Shown in pieces: positions 43,153 through 49,713 of a stretch of DNA of 49,713 nucleotides. The notes beneath the pieces were generated by a model. It worked only from the letters and a program-made list of their open reading frames with translations. It was not told the DNA's origin and searched no databases. Position 1 is the first letter of the stretch. Each line of letters begins with the position of its first letter. The stretch covers positions 1 to 49,713 of the forward strand of contig DWXO01000004.1 of assembly GCA_019119165.1 (NCBI GenBank). Direction: 5' to 3'. Origin of the DNA: Candidatus Flavonifractor intestinigallinarum (GTDB lineage Bacteria > Bacillota > Clostridia > Oscillospirales > Oscillospiraceae). Position numbers and translations under genes: made by a program.

Positions 43153-43328
43153 CCCATAAACCGACGATTCTGCCAAAGAAATTCATTTTCATTTTCCCCT
43201 TCTTGTGATAATCCGACAACAATCCATTCTGGAAATGGTGCTAAAAACCTTTGCCTATGCCAAAATGTCGCCATTCTTTTTCTCAAAATATTGTAGCTTT
43301 TTTCCTTTTTCGCCATTTCCCCACCTAC

Positions 43329-43357
43329 TTGACGGACCCTTCCAAGGCTGGTATACT
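43329..43357 (+). promoter_or_regulatory. Promoter of the GntR/FCD regulator
   Basis: The -35 TTGACG (43329-43334), 17-base spacer, and -10 TATACT (43352-43357), giving a start near 43364. Confidence 0.75.
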
Positions 43358-43366
43358 GCAAGCGGA

Positions 43367-43400
43367 TGATATATTACATGAATGTACAGTTGATATATCA
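43367..43400. promoter_or_regulatory. Regulator autoregulation sites
   Basis: TGATATATTA (43367-43376) and the perfect palindrome TGATATATCA (43391-43400) lie just past the regulator's own transcription start; another TGATATGTC follows at 43413. This placement fits repression by roadblock. Confidence 0.6.
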
Positions 43401-43441
43401 GGCACACAATTTTGATATGTCGCTGCGGAAGGAAGTTGCCT

Positions 43442-44116
43442 ATGGCACCCATCAATACCAAACGGGAGACCAGTTTATCCAAACAGGCGTACGATCAGAT
43501 TAAGACCATGATCCTGCAAAAGGAATTGGCGCCCGGCCAGTTCGTCAATGAGTCTCAGCTCCAGGAATCCCTGGGCCTGGGCCGGACGCCGGTGCGTGAG
43601 GCCGTTCTGGCCCTGGCCCAGGACAATCTGGTGCAGATCCATCCCCGCAAAGGCATCGAGATCACCCGCCCCACCCCCAAGAGCATCCATGATATCTTTG
43701 AGATCCGCTCCCTGCTGGAGCCCATGATCCTCCGCCAGTGCTTCTATCAGGTGGACCTCCAGTGGGCCACCGATATGCGGGCCCTGCTGCTGGAGCACCA
43801 GGACGACGAGGCGGGCCGGGCCGGACAGACCGCCTCCCCCCTCATTGACCTGGACAACAAGTTCCACCTGGAGCTGGTGGACACCCTGCACAATCAGTAC
43901 GCCTCCCAGCTGATGCGCAGCCTGGTGGACTATCTGAACCTGATCCGCATCACCGCCTGGCGGCCGCTGCGCTATCAGGTGAGTAACCAGGAACACATCG
44001 CCATTCTGGACGCCATCCTCCAGCAGCAGCAGGAGACCGCCTGCCAGCTGCTCACCGAGCACATCCAGCTCTCCTATCAGGAGGCCATCAACACCATGAT
44101 GCACTCCTCCCTCTGA
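43442..44116 (+). CDS. GntR-family (FadR/FCD) repressor of hexuronate genes
   Basis: A 224-residue regulator divergent from the hexuronate operon. The N-terminal winged helix (10-75) has the GntR pattern VNESQLQESLGLGRTPVREAVLAL; the C-terminal FCD domain has the metal-ligand set Asp138, His142, His185 and His207. FCD regulators of the UxuR/ExuR/KdgR group sense sugar acids, matching the neighbours. An ATG at 43412 lies on top of a TGATATG site; 43442 follows GGAAGGAAG and is chosen. It probably represses its own gene and uxaC, with release by a hexuronate intermediate. Confidence 0.92.
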   Translation: MAPINTKRETSLSKQAYDQIKTMILQKELAPGQFVNESQLQESLGLGRTPVREAVLALAQDNLVQIHPRKGIEITRPTPKSIHDIFEIRSLLEPMILRQCFYQVDLQWATDMRALLLEHQDDEAGRAGQTASPLIDLDNKFHLELVDTLHNQYASQLMRSLVDYLNLIRITAWRPLRYQVSNQEHIAILDAILQQQQETACQLLTEHIQLSYQEAINTMMHSSL

Positions 44117-44119
44117 CGC

Positions 44120-44166
44120 AAAAAAGCCGCGCCGGCTTCCCCGATGGAAGCCGGCGCGGCTTTTTT
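44120..44166. terminator. Bidirectional terminator between regulator and DUF624 gene
   Basis: A perfect 21-bp stem (44120-44140 with 44146-44166) with A6 on one side and T6 on the other, serving both convergent genes. Confidence 0.95.
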
Positions 44167-44173
44167 GTTACTC

Positions 44174-44815
44174 TTATTCGTTTTCTTCTTCCTCGTCCTC
44201 ATCCGGCTGCTGCTCCTGAATATAGGGGCGGAAAATCCGCTCCAGCAGGAAGGCGTGCAGGCAGGTCACGACGGTGGGCAGCAGCATGACCAGAATGGGC
44301 ACATTGGAGCACAAGATGAGGGCGCCAAAGGCGATGATCGCCATAAGCACGGTGCTTGGCAGATGGGCAATGGCCAGCTTGCCGCAGTTGGCCAGCAGGC
44401 CGCTGACCTGAAAGGTGAACCGTGAGAGCACCGGAAAGAGGTAGCAGAGAAAGCCGATGGGCAGCAGCAGAAAGACCCGGTAGGCAAAAAACAGCGTGTA
44501 GCCCACATCGTCCGTCAGGGCCATCTGATAGAGCACCTCGTGGAGGATGACCAGCACCGCCACCAGCGGGACCACCACCAGACTGGTCAGGGCGCCCACC
44601 TTGAAATTTTGCTTAAAGGTGCGGAAAAATAGGGCCCAGCTGTTGCGCTCATCGCCCAAAATACAGCGCACCACCGTGTTGTAGAGGGCGGTGGTGGCCG
44701 ACCCCAGGGTCACCAGGGGAATGGAACACACCAGCCAAAACACGCTCAAAATCAGCAGATCGGCGATCTTTTCCGTCAGGCGGTAGATGCCGTGCTCCGG
44801 GTTGAAGATTCCCAT
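44174..44815 (-). CDS. DUF624 membrane protein (YesL-like)
   Basis: A 213-residue protein with five to six membrane helices and an acidic C-terminal tail. The opening GIFNPEHGIYRLTEKIADLLILSVFW is typical of the YesL/DUF624 family, often found with sugar ABC transporters and polysaccharide-use genes; function unknown. GGGAGG lies 7 bases before the ATG at 44815 and only 1 base before an ATG two codons earlier, so 44815 is preferred. It is placed next to the hexuronate locus but transcribed separately. Confidence 0.85.
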   Translation of the reverse strand: MGIFNPEHGIYRLTEKIADLLILSVFWLVCSIPLVTLGSATTALYNTVVRCILGDERNSWALFFRTFKQNFKVGALTSLVVVPLVAVLVILHEVLYQMALTDDVGYTLFFAYRVFLLLPIGFLCYLFPVLSRFTFQVSGLLANCGKLAIAHLPSTVLMAIIAFGALILCSNVPILVMLLPTVVTCLHAFLLERIFRPYIQEQQPDEDEEEENE

Positions 44816-44888
44816 GGCCATGCCTCCCTGTAACAGTGGATACCTGATTCTACTCTATTTTTCAAAAAGATGCAATTCCCAGCTTATG

Positions 44889-46022
44889 TTATCCGTCAAT
44901 GTGGATGGGCACTCCGTTGACCTCCACTTCCCCTTCCGCCGGAATGAGGATGTACTTTTTCCCGTCGATGGAGCGGGTCTCCACCAGGGCGCTGTACTCC
45001 GGGGACACCTTGATGGTCACATCGGGCATGGAGACCTGGACCTGCTTGGCGTCCACCAGATTTTTGGGACTGAGCCGGGTTTCCGCCCCGAAGCTGTCGT
45101 CGTAGCGGCTGTCAAAGGCGTTCACATGGCTCTCGGACACGCCGCAGGACAGCAGCACGCACTTTACCGCCCCCTTGGACACCATCAGCGGCTCCTCTTC
45201 CTTGTTCTCCTTGTGCTCCTCCACCAGCTCCCGGAGCTGGTCGTGGACCGCCTGCACCACATCGTAGCTGCACTCCTCCCCCAGGGTCTCCCCCAGAATG
45301 TTCTGAAAGGTCTCCTTCTGAGCCTGGGCAGGCATGGGGATGGGGGAGGCAAAGACCGCCTGGGCGAAATCCTCGTGGTTCTCCCCCACGTCTCTGTTGT
45401 AGTACAGCGCGTCATAGAGGTTGGTGGTGCGGTCGTCAAAGGCGGGGAACAGGAAGCCCACCTCCGGCGGGGACACCAGCCAGTCGGCCTGGCGGTTATA
45501 GAAGCGGCTCTCCCGGGCCTGGAAGCTGAGGGCGGGTTTGGTCTGCTTCACCGGGCAGACGCTGCACAGAATGTAGGAATAGACCTCCTCGGAGGCGTCC
45601 TTCTGGGTCTCGCCGTCCTTGGCCCGGTAGGGCACGTCATACCGGTCGTGGGCCAGCAGGATCAGATAGCCGCCCTCCAGGTCCAGGCTATCGATGGCCT
45701 TCTGGAAGAAGGCCTGTACCGCCTCCTCATCCCCCAGGCCGGAATCCCGCAGGGTCATGAGCAGCTTGTGCTCCTCCCCCTCCGCCACCTGCTTGGTGGC
45801 AAAGCTGATGTCCACCAGATTGCGGTCGATGCCGCCGGAGAGGGTACGCCGCAGGATGGCCAGCAGCTTCTCGCTCTCCTCCTCGCTCATCAGGGCCAGG
45901 GACTGGTCGAACTGGGAGACGATCTCCTTCTTCTCATTGACGTAGCAGCCCCGCACATGGGTGATGGCGCTCTTGTCCGCCTTGAACCGGCGGCGCAGTT
46001 CCCCTACTTCCTTTTCGTTCAT
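44889..46022 (-). CDS. DUF4317 family protein
   Basis: A 377-residue soluble protein of the Clostridia-specific DUF4317 family, recognised from its opening MNEKEVGELRRRFK-x-DKSAIT and the GCYVNEKKEIVSQF segment. No signal peptide, membrane span or catalytic motif is obvious; it is mixed alpha/beta and acidic. Function unknown. Monocistronic, GGAGG ahead of the ATG. Confidence 0.85.
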   Translation of the reverse strand: MNEKEVGELRRRFKADKSAITHVRGCYVNEKKEIVSQFDQSLALMSEEESEKLLAILRRTLSGGIDRNLVDISFATKQVAEGEEHKLLMTLRDSGLGDEEAVQAFFQKAIDSLDLEGGYLILLAHDRYDVPYRAKDGETQKDASEEVYSYILCSVCPVKQTKPALSFQARESRFYNRQADWLVSPPEVGFLFPAFDDRTTNLYDALYYNRDVGENHEDFAQAVFASPIPMPAQAQKETFQNILGETLGEECSYDVVQAVHDQLRELVEEHKENKEEEPLMVSKGAVKCVLLSCGVSESHVNAFDSRYDDSFGAETRLSPKNLVDAKQVQVSMPDVTIKVSPEYSALVETRSIDGKKYILIPAEGEVEVNGVPIHIDG

Positions 46023-46084
46023 GGTCCTGATCCTCCATTTCCGGGATAATAGCGGCCCCCCTTGTTTCGGGCCATATCAATATT

Positions 46085-46200
46085 TTTCATTTCGTGTGGC
46101 ATCCAAAACCGGCCCTTTGGGCCGCCGGCGCTTTTGCGCCGTACGAGCGTTTTGGGCTATCGCCCAAAACCTCGGCGCAGGGGCAATTCACTTGCCCCGA
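46085..46200. repeat. Cluster of short hairpins downstream of the tRNA-Leu pair
   Basis: Four or more small GC-rich stems follow in series between DUF4317 and the tRNA terminator: CGGCCC/GGGCCG, GGCGC/GCGCC, GTTTTGGGC/GCCCAAAAC and GGGGCAA/TTGCCCC. The 46023-46223 stretch has no gene. Confidence 0.55.
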
Positions 46201-46223
46201 GCATTTTTGATTACTTGGGGTAT

Positions 46224-46266
46224 CCAAAAAAGAAGGACATCCGTAAAGGATGTCCTTCTTTTTTGG
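46224..46266 (-). terminator. Terminator of the tRNA-Leu pair
   Basis: A perfect 19-bp stem (46224-46242 with 46248-46266) carrying A6 and T6 flanks. It begins within the CCA end of tRNA-Leu(CAG), so the tRNA 3' end overlaps the terminator arm. Confidence 0.9.
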
Positions 46267-46351
46267 TGCGCGAGGCGGGACTTGAACCCGCACGTGCGTA
46301 ATGCACACTAGAACCTGAATCTAGCGAGTCTGCCAATTCCACCACTCGCGC
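46264..46351 (-). tRNA. tRNA-Leu(CAG)
   Basis: Class II tRNA with encoded CCA. Acceptor GCGCGAG pairs with CTCGCGC; anticodon stem CTAGA/TCTAG encloses TTCAGGT, giving CAG, which reads CUG; long variable arm and a TTCAAGT T loop. Three bases after tRNA-Leu(GAG). Confidence 0.97.
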
Positions 46352-46354
46352 ATA

Positions 46355-46440
46355 TGGTGCGGATGACGGGACTCGAACCCGTACGGCCGTGGGCCACTAG
46401 CACCTCAAGCTAGCCAGTCTACCAGTTCCAGCACATCCGC
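46355..46440 (-). tRNA. tRNA-Leu(GAG)
   Basis: Class II tRNA with encoded CCA. Acceptor GCGGATG pairs with CATCCGC; anticodon stem CTAGC/GCTAG encloses TTGAGGT, giving GAG, which reads CUC and CUU. First of the two-tRNA transcript. Confidence 0.97.
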
Positions 46441-46472
46441 AAAACACAGCCCCGTCAAAAGACTGCTCGGTT

Positions 46473-46501
46473 ATTATAGCGCCCCGTCCAGGGTTTGTCA
46501 A
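46473..46501 (-). promoter_or_regulatory. Promoter of the tRNA-Leu pair
   Basis: Fully consensus: -35 TTGACA (46501-46496), 17-base spacer with a GC-rich discriminator side, and -10 TATAAT (46478-46473). Confidence 0.92.
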
Positions 46502-46526
46502 CCATTATTTTTTCTTTCCCGGGAAA

Positions 46527-47060
46527 TTATCGGTTCTTCTCCCACTCCAGCAGGGCGGTGATCACATCGTTGTACACCCGCTCCGGCTCCTCCTTGAAGC
46601 CCCTGGCCAAGCGCCGGGCCTGCTCCCGGTTGCCGCAGAACAGCTCCAGGGTGAACAGATTGCCCTTGTCGTCGTCCAGCTCCATCTTCACCGTGCTGCC
46701 CCCCTCCGGCCGGTCCTCCACATGGGCGCGCACCTGGGCGTTGCGCCGGAGGATGCCGTTGATCCGGGCCAGATTGACCGCGCATTTCTGCTTGACGGTA
46801 TAGGGCAGGCTGCTCTCGCAGGCCGCGCCGTTGGTGCGGCCCTTGTCGGTGATGGCGTACAGGTCTCCCTCCAGGGTCAGATGCCCGGTCTCCACCAGCT
46901 CGGATACCGCCTCGGCAAACTCGAAGTAGTCCACCCCGTCGTCGCACATGGTCAGGTCGGTGAGAGCGTGGAAGTCGATGGGAGACGCCACCCGGGCCAT
47001 GATGTAGAGTACCAGGAACTTGATATCCAGTTTGTCGTGGATGAAACCGTGACGAGCCAT
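46527..47060 (-). CDS. DUF4364 family protein
   Basis: A 177-residue protein of the DUF4364 family found in Clostridia. The N-terminal half looks like a winged helix (KLDIKFLVLYIMARVASPIDFHAL, then a short wing around LEGDLYAITDKG), so a DNA-binding role is plausible but unproven. The ATG at 47060 follows AAAGGAG. Own promoter; the stop lies 26 bases ahead of the tRNA promoter. Confidence 0.82.
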   Translation of the reverse strand: MARHGFIHDKLDIKFLVLYIMARVASPIDFHALTDLTMCDDGVDYFEFAEAVSELVETGHLTLEGDLYAITDKGRTNGAACESSLPYTVKQKCAVNLARINGILRRNAQVRAHVEDRPEGGSTVKMELDDDKGNLFTLELFCGNREQARRLARGFKEEPERVYNDVITALLEWEKNR

Positions 47061-47098
47061 GGAGTTCTCCTTTCTAAGGCGTTTGCCGCTTAACAACC

Positions 47099-47127
47099 AT
47101 TATACCCAAGCCCGGGTAAAATCACAA
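47099..47127 (-). promoter_or_regulatory. Promoter of the DUF4364 gene
   Basis: The -35 TTGTGA (47127-47122), 17-base spacer, and -10 TATAAT (47104-47099), divergent from the promoter at 47153. Confidence 0.7.
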
Positions 47128-47152
47128 GTGCAATTTCCAGGCCCCGGCCACC

Positions 47153-47182
47153 TTGACGCAGACCGGCCAAGCAGAGTATGAT
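47153..47182 (+). promoter_or_regulatory. Promoter of the DUF3048 lipoprotein gene
   Basis: The -35 TTGACG (47153-47158), 18-base spacer, and -10 TATGAT (47177-47182). Confidence 0.7.
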
Positions 47183-47250
47183 AAGGATACCACACCGCGG
47201 AGCCCAGGCCCCCACGGCGGGCGCCCGGAAAGAAAACGGAGGATACCGTC

Positions 47251-48339
47251 ATGGGAAAAAAACTGCTGCCCCTGCTGCTTACGCTGCCCCTGCTGCTCTC
47301 CGCCTGCGGTGGGTCTCCGGAACCGGAGAACTCCCCCACACCGCCCGCCTCCTCTCCTCCCGTGGTGGAGAGTGCCACGCCCACCGAGACCCCCTATGAC
47401 GGTCCCCTCAACCCCCTCACCGGCCTGCCCATGGGTGAGGAGTGGGTCAACCGCCGGCCGGTGGCCATCATGCTTAACAACCTGAAACAGGCCCTGCCCC
47501 AGCTGGGTCAGTCTCAGGCCGACATTATCTATGAGATCCCCGCCGAGGGTGGGATTACCCGGATGGTGGGGGTCTATCAGTCCCTGGACGGGGTAGGCAC
47601 CATCGGCTCCATCCGCTCCGCCCGGCCCTACTACCTGGAGGTGGCCCTGGGTCACGACGCCGTGTTCCTCCACGCCGGCGGCAGCGAGGACGCCTACAGC
47701 AAGATCAGTTCCTGGGGCGTCACCGCCCTGGATGCGGTGCGTGGACCCTACCTGGGCAAGACGGAAAACAGCAACCTGATGTGGCGCGACCCGGTGCGTA
47801 AGCAGAGCTACAGCCTGGAGCACACGGTGGTCACCACCGGCCAGTCCATCATCGACCGGCTGCCCACCTACAACATCCGGCTGGACCATGAGGACGGCTA
47901 CGTCTATGAAATGAACTTTGCCCAGGACGGCACTCCCGCCGACGGCGTGGACGCCACTCAGATCACCGTCCCCGTCTCCAGCTATAAGACCGGCCGCTTC
48001 GTCTACAATGAGGACACCGGCAAATACGGCGTGGAGGAGTACGGCGCGGCCTACATAGACGGCAACACCCAGCAGCAGGTGGAGGTCACCAACGTGGTCA
48101 TCATCAAGACCGCCTGCCGCAACACCGGCGACTATCTGGGCCACATCACCGTGGATCTGTCCAGCGGCGGCAAGGGTTACTTTGCCTGCGGCGGCAAGAT
48201 CACCGAGCTGACCTGGAGCAAGCAGGCCCCCTACGGCCAGTTCTACTATGAGGACGCCGACGGCAACCCCATCACCTTCGGGGTGGGCAACACCTATGTA
48301 TGCGTTGTGCCTACCGACTGCGATGTAAGCTTCTCCTGA
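47251..48339 (+). CDS. DUF3048 lipoprotein (YerB-like)
   Basis: A 362-residue lipoprotein: signal peptide with lipobox LLSAC (Cys19), a Pro/Ser/Thr-rich linker (about 20-50), then the DUF3048 N-terminal domain opening NPLTGLP and with RPVAIMLNN and the GIGSIRSAR-like block, and the C-terminal domain ending in VVPTDCDVSFS. Bacillus YerB is the known relative; its function is unclear. GGAGG precedes the ATG. One of only two protein genes here on the plus strand. Confidence 0.9.
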   Translation: MGKKLLPLLLTLPLLLSACGGSPEPENSPTPPASSPPVVESATPTETPYDGPLNPLTGLPMGEEWVNRRPVAIMLNNLKQALPQLGQSQADIIYEIPAEGGITRMVGVYQSLDGVGTIGSIRSARPYYLEVALGHDAVFLHAGGSEDAYSKISSWGVTALDAVRGPYLGKTENSNLMWRDPVRKQSYSLEHTVVTTGQSIIDRLPTYNIRLDHEDGYVYEMNFAQDGTPADGVDATQITVPVSSYKTGRFVYNEDTGKYGVEEYGAAYIDGNTQQQVEVTNVVIIKTACRNTGDYLGHITVDLSSGGKGYFACGGKITELTWSKQAPYGQFYYEDADGNPITFGVGNTYVCVVPTDCDVSFS

Positions 48340-48345
48340 ACATAG

Positions 48346-48380
48346 CAAGGACGCCGCGGCAACGTGCCGCGGCGTCCTTG
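48346..48380. terminator. Hairpin between convergent DUF3048 and gluQ genes
   Basis: A perfect 15-bp stem (48346-48360 with 48366-48380). T-runs on either side are short. It probably terminates both converging transcripts. Confidence 0.7.
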
Positions 48381-49325
48381 TTACAGTTGGTCGGGATGGA
48401 CCACAATATCCTCCGCCGGGACTTTCGCCCAGTCAAAGCCCTTGGTCAGCTCCGCCGGACTGACCGGCTCCGGTCTGTCCAGCTGTCCGGCCCAGAAGGC
48501 CAGCAGACCGGTCAGCTCCTCCGGGGTGAACCGCCGCCGCAGGGCCCCCATATCCAGGTCCCGCTCCCGCTTGGACAGCCGTCTGCCGTCGGGAGCCAGC
48601 AGCAGAGGCACATGGCAGAACTCCGGCGGGGTCAACCCCAGCAGCTCATAGAGGTAGATCTGCCGTGGGGTGGAATCCAGCAGATCCCGCCCCCGCACCA
48701 CTTGATTGATCTCCATGGCCCCATCGTCGTACACCACCGCCAGCTGGTAGGCATACACCCCGTCGGACCGGCGGACAATGAAGTCTCCGCAGTCTTTGAG
48801 CAGGTTTTCCGTATAGGCTCCTTGCAGTTTATCTGTAAAGCTGATATCCCTGTCAGTTACTATCAAACGCCAGGCGGGACAACGCTTTTCACCCAATTCC
48901 GCCCGTTCACTTTCTGTCAAGTGTTTACACTTGCCAGTATAGATCACCTGTCCGTCGCTCCGGTGGGGGGCCGAGGCGGCCAAACGCTCTGCCCGGGTGC
49001 AGAAACAGGGATAGATCAGGCCCTGCTCTTCCAGTTTTCGGAAGGCAGCGGCATACAATTCCGTGCGGTCGCTCTGGGTATAGGGGCCGTGGGGGCCTCC
49101 CTTTTGATAGCCCTCGTCCCAGTCCAGACCCAGCCAGCGCAGATCGTCGGCCAGCTGATCGGCATATTCCGCCCGGCACCGGTCCGGGTCCAGGTCCTCC
49201 ATCCGCAGCACCATGGTCCCCCCGGCACAGCGCACCGACAGCCAGGCCAGCAGCGCGGAAAACAGGTTGCCCAGGTGCATCCGTCCGCTGGGACTGGGGG
49301 CAAACCGCCCCCGCAGCTCTCTCAT
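48381..49325 (-). CDS. gluQ: Glutamyl-Q tRNA(Asp) synthetase
   Basis: Attaches glutamate to the queuosine base of tRNA-Asp rather than to a tRNA 3' end. The 314-residue protein is GluRS-like but lacks an anticodon-binding domain. It has RFAPSPSGRMHLGN (HIGH-type), zinc ligands in CFCTRAE plus a later Tyr and Cys, and LSKRERD in place of KMSKS. A GGAG site lies ahead of the ATG at 49325. The family is best known in proteobacteria and actinobacteria; its presence implies queuosine-modified tRNA in this organism. Confidence 0.92.
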   Translation of the reverse strand: MRELRGRFAPSPSGRMHLGNLFSALLAWLSVRCAGGTMVLRMEDLDPDRCRAEYADQLADDLRWLGLDWDEGYQKGGPHGPYTQSDRTELYAAAFRKLEEQGLIYPCFCTRAERLAASAPHRSDGQVIYTGKCKHLTESERAELGEKRCPAWRLIVTDRDISFTDKLQGAYTENLLKDCGDFIVRRSDGVYAYQLAVVYDDGAMEINQVVRGRDLLDSTPRQIYLYELLGLTPPEFCHVPLLLAPDGRRLSKRERDLDMGALRRRFTPEELTGLLAFWAGQLDRPEPVSPAELTKGFDWAKVPAEDIVVHPDQL

Positions 49326-49376
49326 GCTCCTCTCCCCTTTCTTCTGTAGTGTACCACAGCCGGAGGTCCTTGACCA

Positions 49377-49405
49377 TTGCAATCTGACAAAAAATATGGT
49401 ATGCT
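49377..49405 (+). promoter_or_regulatory. Promoter of a candidate structured RNA
   Basis: The -35 TTGCAA (49377-49382), 17-base spacer ending TGG, and -10 TATGCT (49400-49405). Confidence 0.6.
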
Positions 49406-49411
49406 GATGAA

Positions 49412-49579
49412 AATTAAGTGTGCTCCGAGCGGAACCGCCTAAGGGCCCGGCCTATGGCGTACCGCCAGGGTCGCTCTGGAAACGGCGCGGCCTTCCGTCT
49501 TTGAAAAGGAGTCTCTACCACAGGGGGATTGTATCCTTCTGTCCAGAGGTACCGGATCGGACGGTACCTCTTTTTCTTT
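49412..49579 (+). ncRNA. Candidate structured leader or small RNA of unknown class
   Basis: About 165 bases from a promoter to an intrinsic terminator, with no protein frame. CTCC near 49433 can pair with GGAG at 49508, enclosing GAGCG/CGCTC and GGCG/CGCC helices; a second stem ACAG...CTGT (about 49520-49542) follows. Then comes the terminator, 10 bp (49545-49554 with 49562-49571) and T-rich tail. It could be a riboswitch or attenuator of a gene beyond the window, or an independent sRNA. No known class matched. From 49580 to 49713 only short inverted repeats are visible. Confidence 0.45.
49545..49579 (+). terminator. Terminator of the candidate RNA
   Basis: AGAGGTACCG (49545-49554) pairs with CGGTACCTCT (49562-49571), followed by TTTTCTTT. 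Confidence 0.88.
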
Positions 49580-49713
49580 ACTAGGAGTCCTGCAAACAAA
49601 AGTCAATAGCTGAAATAAAAAAGTCCCGCAAAAATTGCGCGACTGAAAAAGGGCATGACAAAACAAGCTGGAGAAAGAGCTTCGCCAGCCGGGATAAAGC
49701 ATCAATCTGATTT

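Noticed and set aside
46062..46311. Plus-strand frames ending in the EAGLEPARA-type peptide
   Set aside because: This is the well-known artefact of reading a tRNA-Leu gene in antisense, joined to the tRNA terminator and hairpin spacer.
49509..49522. GTCTCTACC string as in the purine riboswitch core
   Set aside because: The remaining purine-aptamer signatures (TATA junction, TGG and GTAAA elements) are absent.
49439..49705. Minus-strand frame at the right edge, possibly a truncated gene
   Set aside because: It runs antisense through the candidate RNA and its terminator, lacks a clear ribosome site and shows no recognisable domain.

Overview
The window is about 60% GC and reads as the chromosome of a Gram-positive gut anaerobe of the Clostridia, most likely an Oscillospiraceae relative (Flavonifractor, Pseudoflavonifractor or Intestinimonas type). 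Supporting this are a cysteine T-box ahead of cysE-cysS, DUF4317, DUF4364 and DUF3048 genes, a class II (Firmicutes-type) galT, lipoproteins in place of soluble periplasmic proteins, and strong sigma-A promoters with 17-base spacers. The genus is an inference. I see no insertion sequence, prophage, CRISPR array or rRNA. Nearly all genes lie on the minus strand.

Layout. (1) 1-3.2 kb: an ECF transporter S component, then a T-box-controlled cysE-cysS operon. (2) 3.2-10 kb: a packed housekeeping run that reads, in transcription order, yqhQ-like (DUF1385), prmC, recA, recX, nitroreductase, rimO, pgsA and a hexapeptide acetyltransferase. (3) 10.1-13.7 kb: a lipoprotein, OmpR-type regulator and histidine kinase operon. 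(4) 13.9 kb: tRNA-Leu(CAA). (5) 14.2-26.7 kb: galactose use. An AraC-type response regulator and a chimeric sensor precede mglBAC (uptake), followed by galKET (Leloir pathway) from its own promoter. (6) 26.9-28.3 kb: pyruvate kinase. (7) 28.4-44.1 kb: a 14-gene hexuronate operon and its divergent GntR/FCD regulator. (8) 44.2-49.7 kb: DUF624, DUF4317, two tRNA-Leu genes, DUF4364, a DUF3048 lipoprotein, gluQRS and a terminated candidate RNA at the right edge.

How the genes work together. UxaC isomerises glucuronate and galacturonate. UxuB/UxuA and UxaB/UxaA take the two products to 2-keto-3-deoxygluconate, and KdgK and Eda convert that to pyruvate and glyceraldehyde-3-phosphate. Inside this operon sits a less expected module: a three-part amino-acid-type ABC importer whose ATPase is separated from its permease and binding protein by two paralogous bicupins and two FrlC-like TIM-barrel proteins. 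One barrel keeps all four expected metal ligands; the other appears to have lost three. The binding protein has Asn where amino-acid receptors carry the Asp that holds the alpha-amino group. I infer uptake and processing of a modified sugar acid or sugar-acid conjugate by a route I cannot name. This is the best candidate for an undescribed system here.

The second striking object is the 729-residue protein at 23201-25390. A YesM/LytS-type histidine kinase breaks off inside its ATPase domain and continues in frame as a sugar-binding domain. It looks like the collapsed remnant of a kinase plus sugar-receptor gene pair that once controlled mglBAC.
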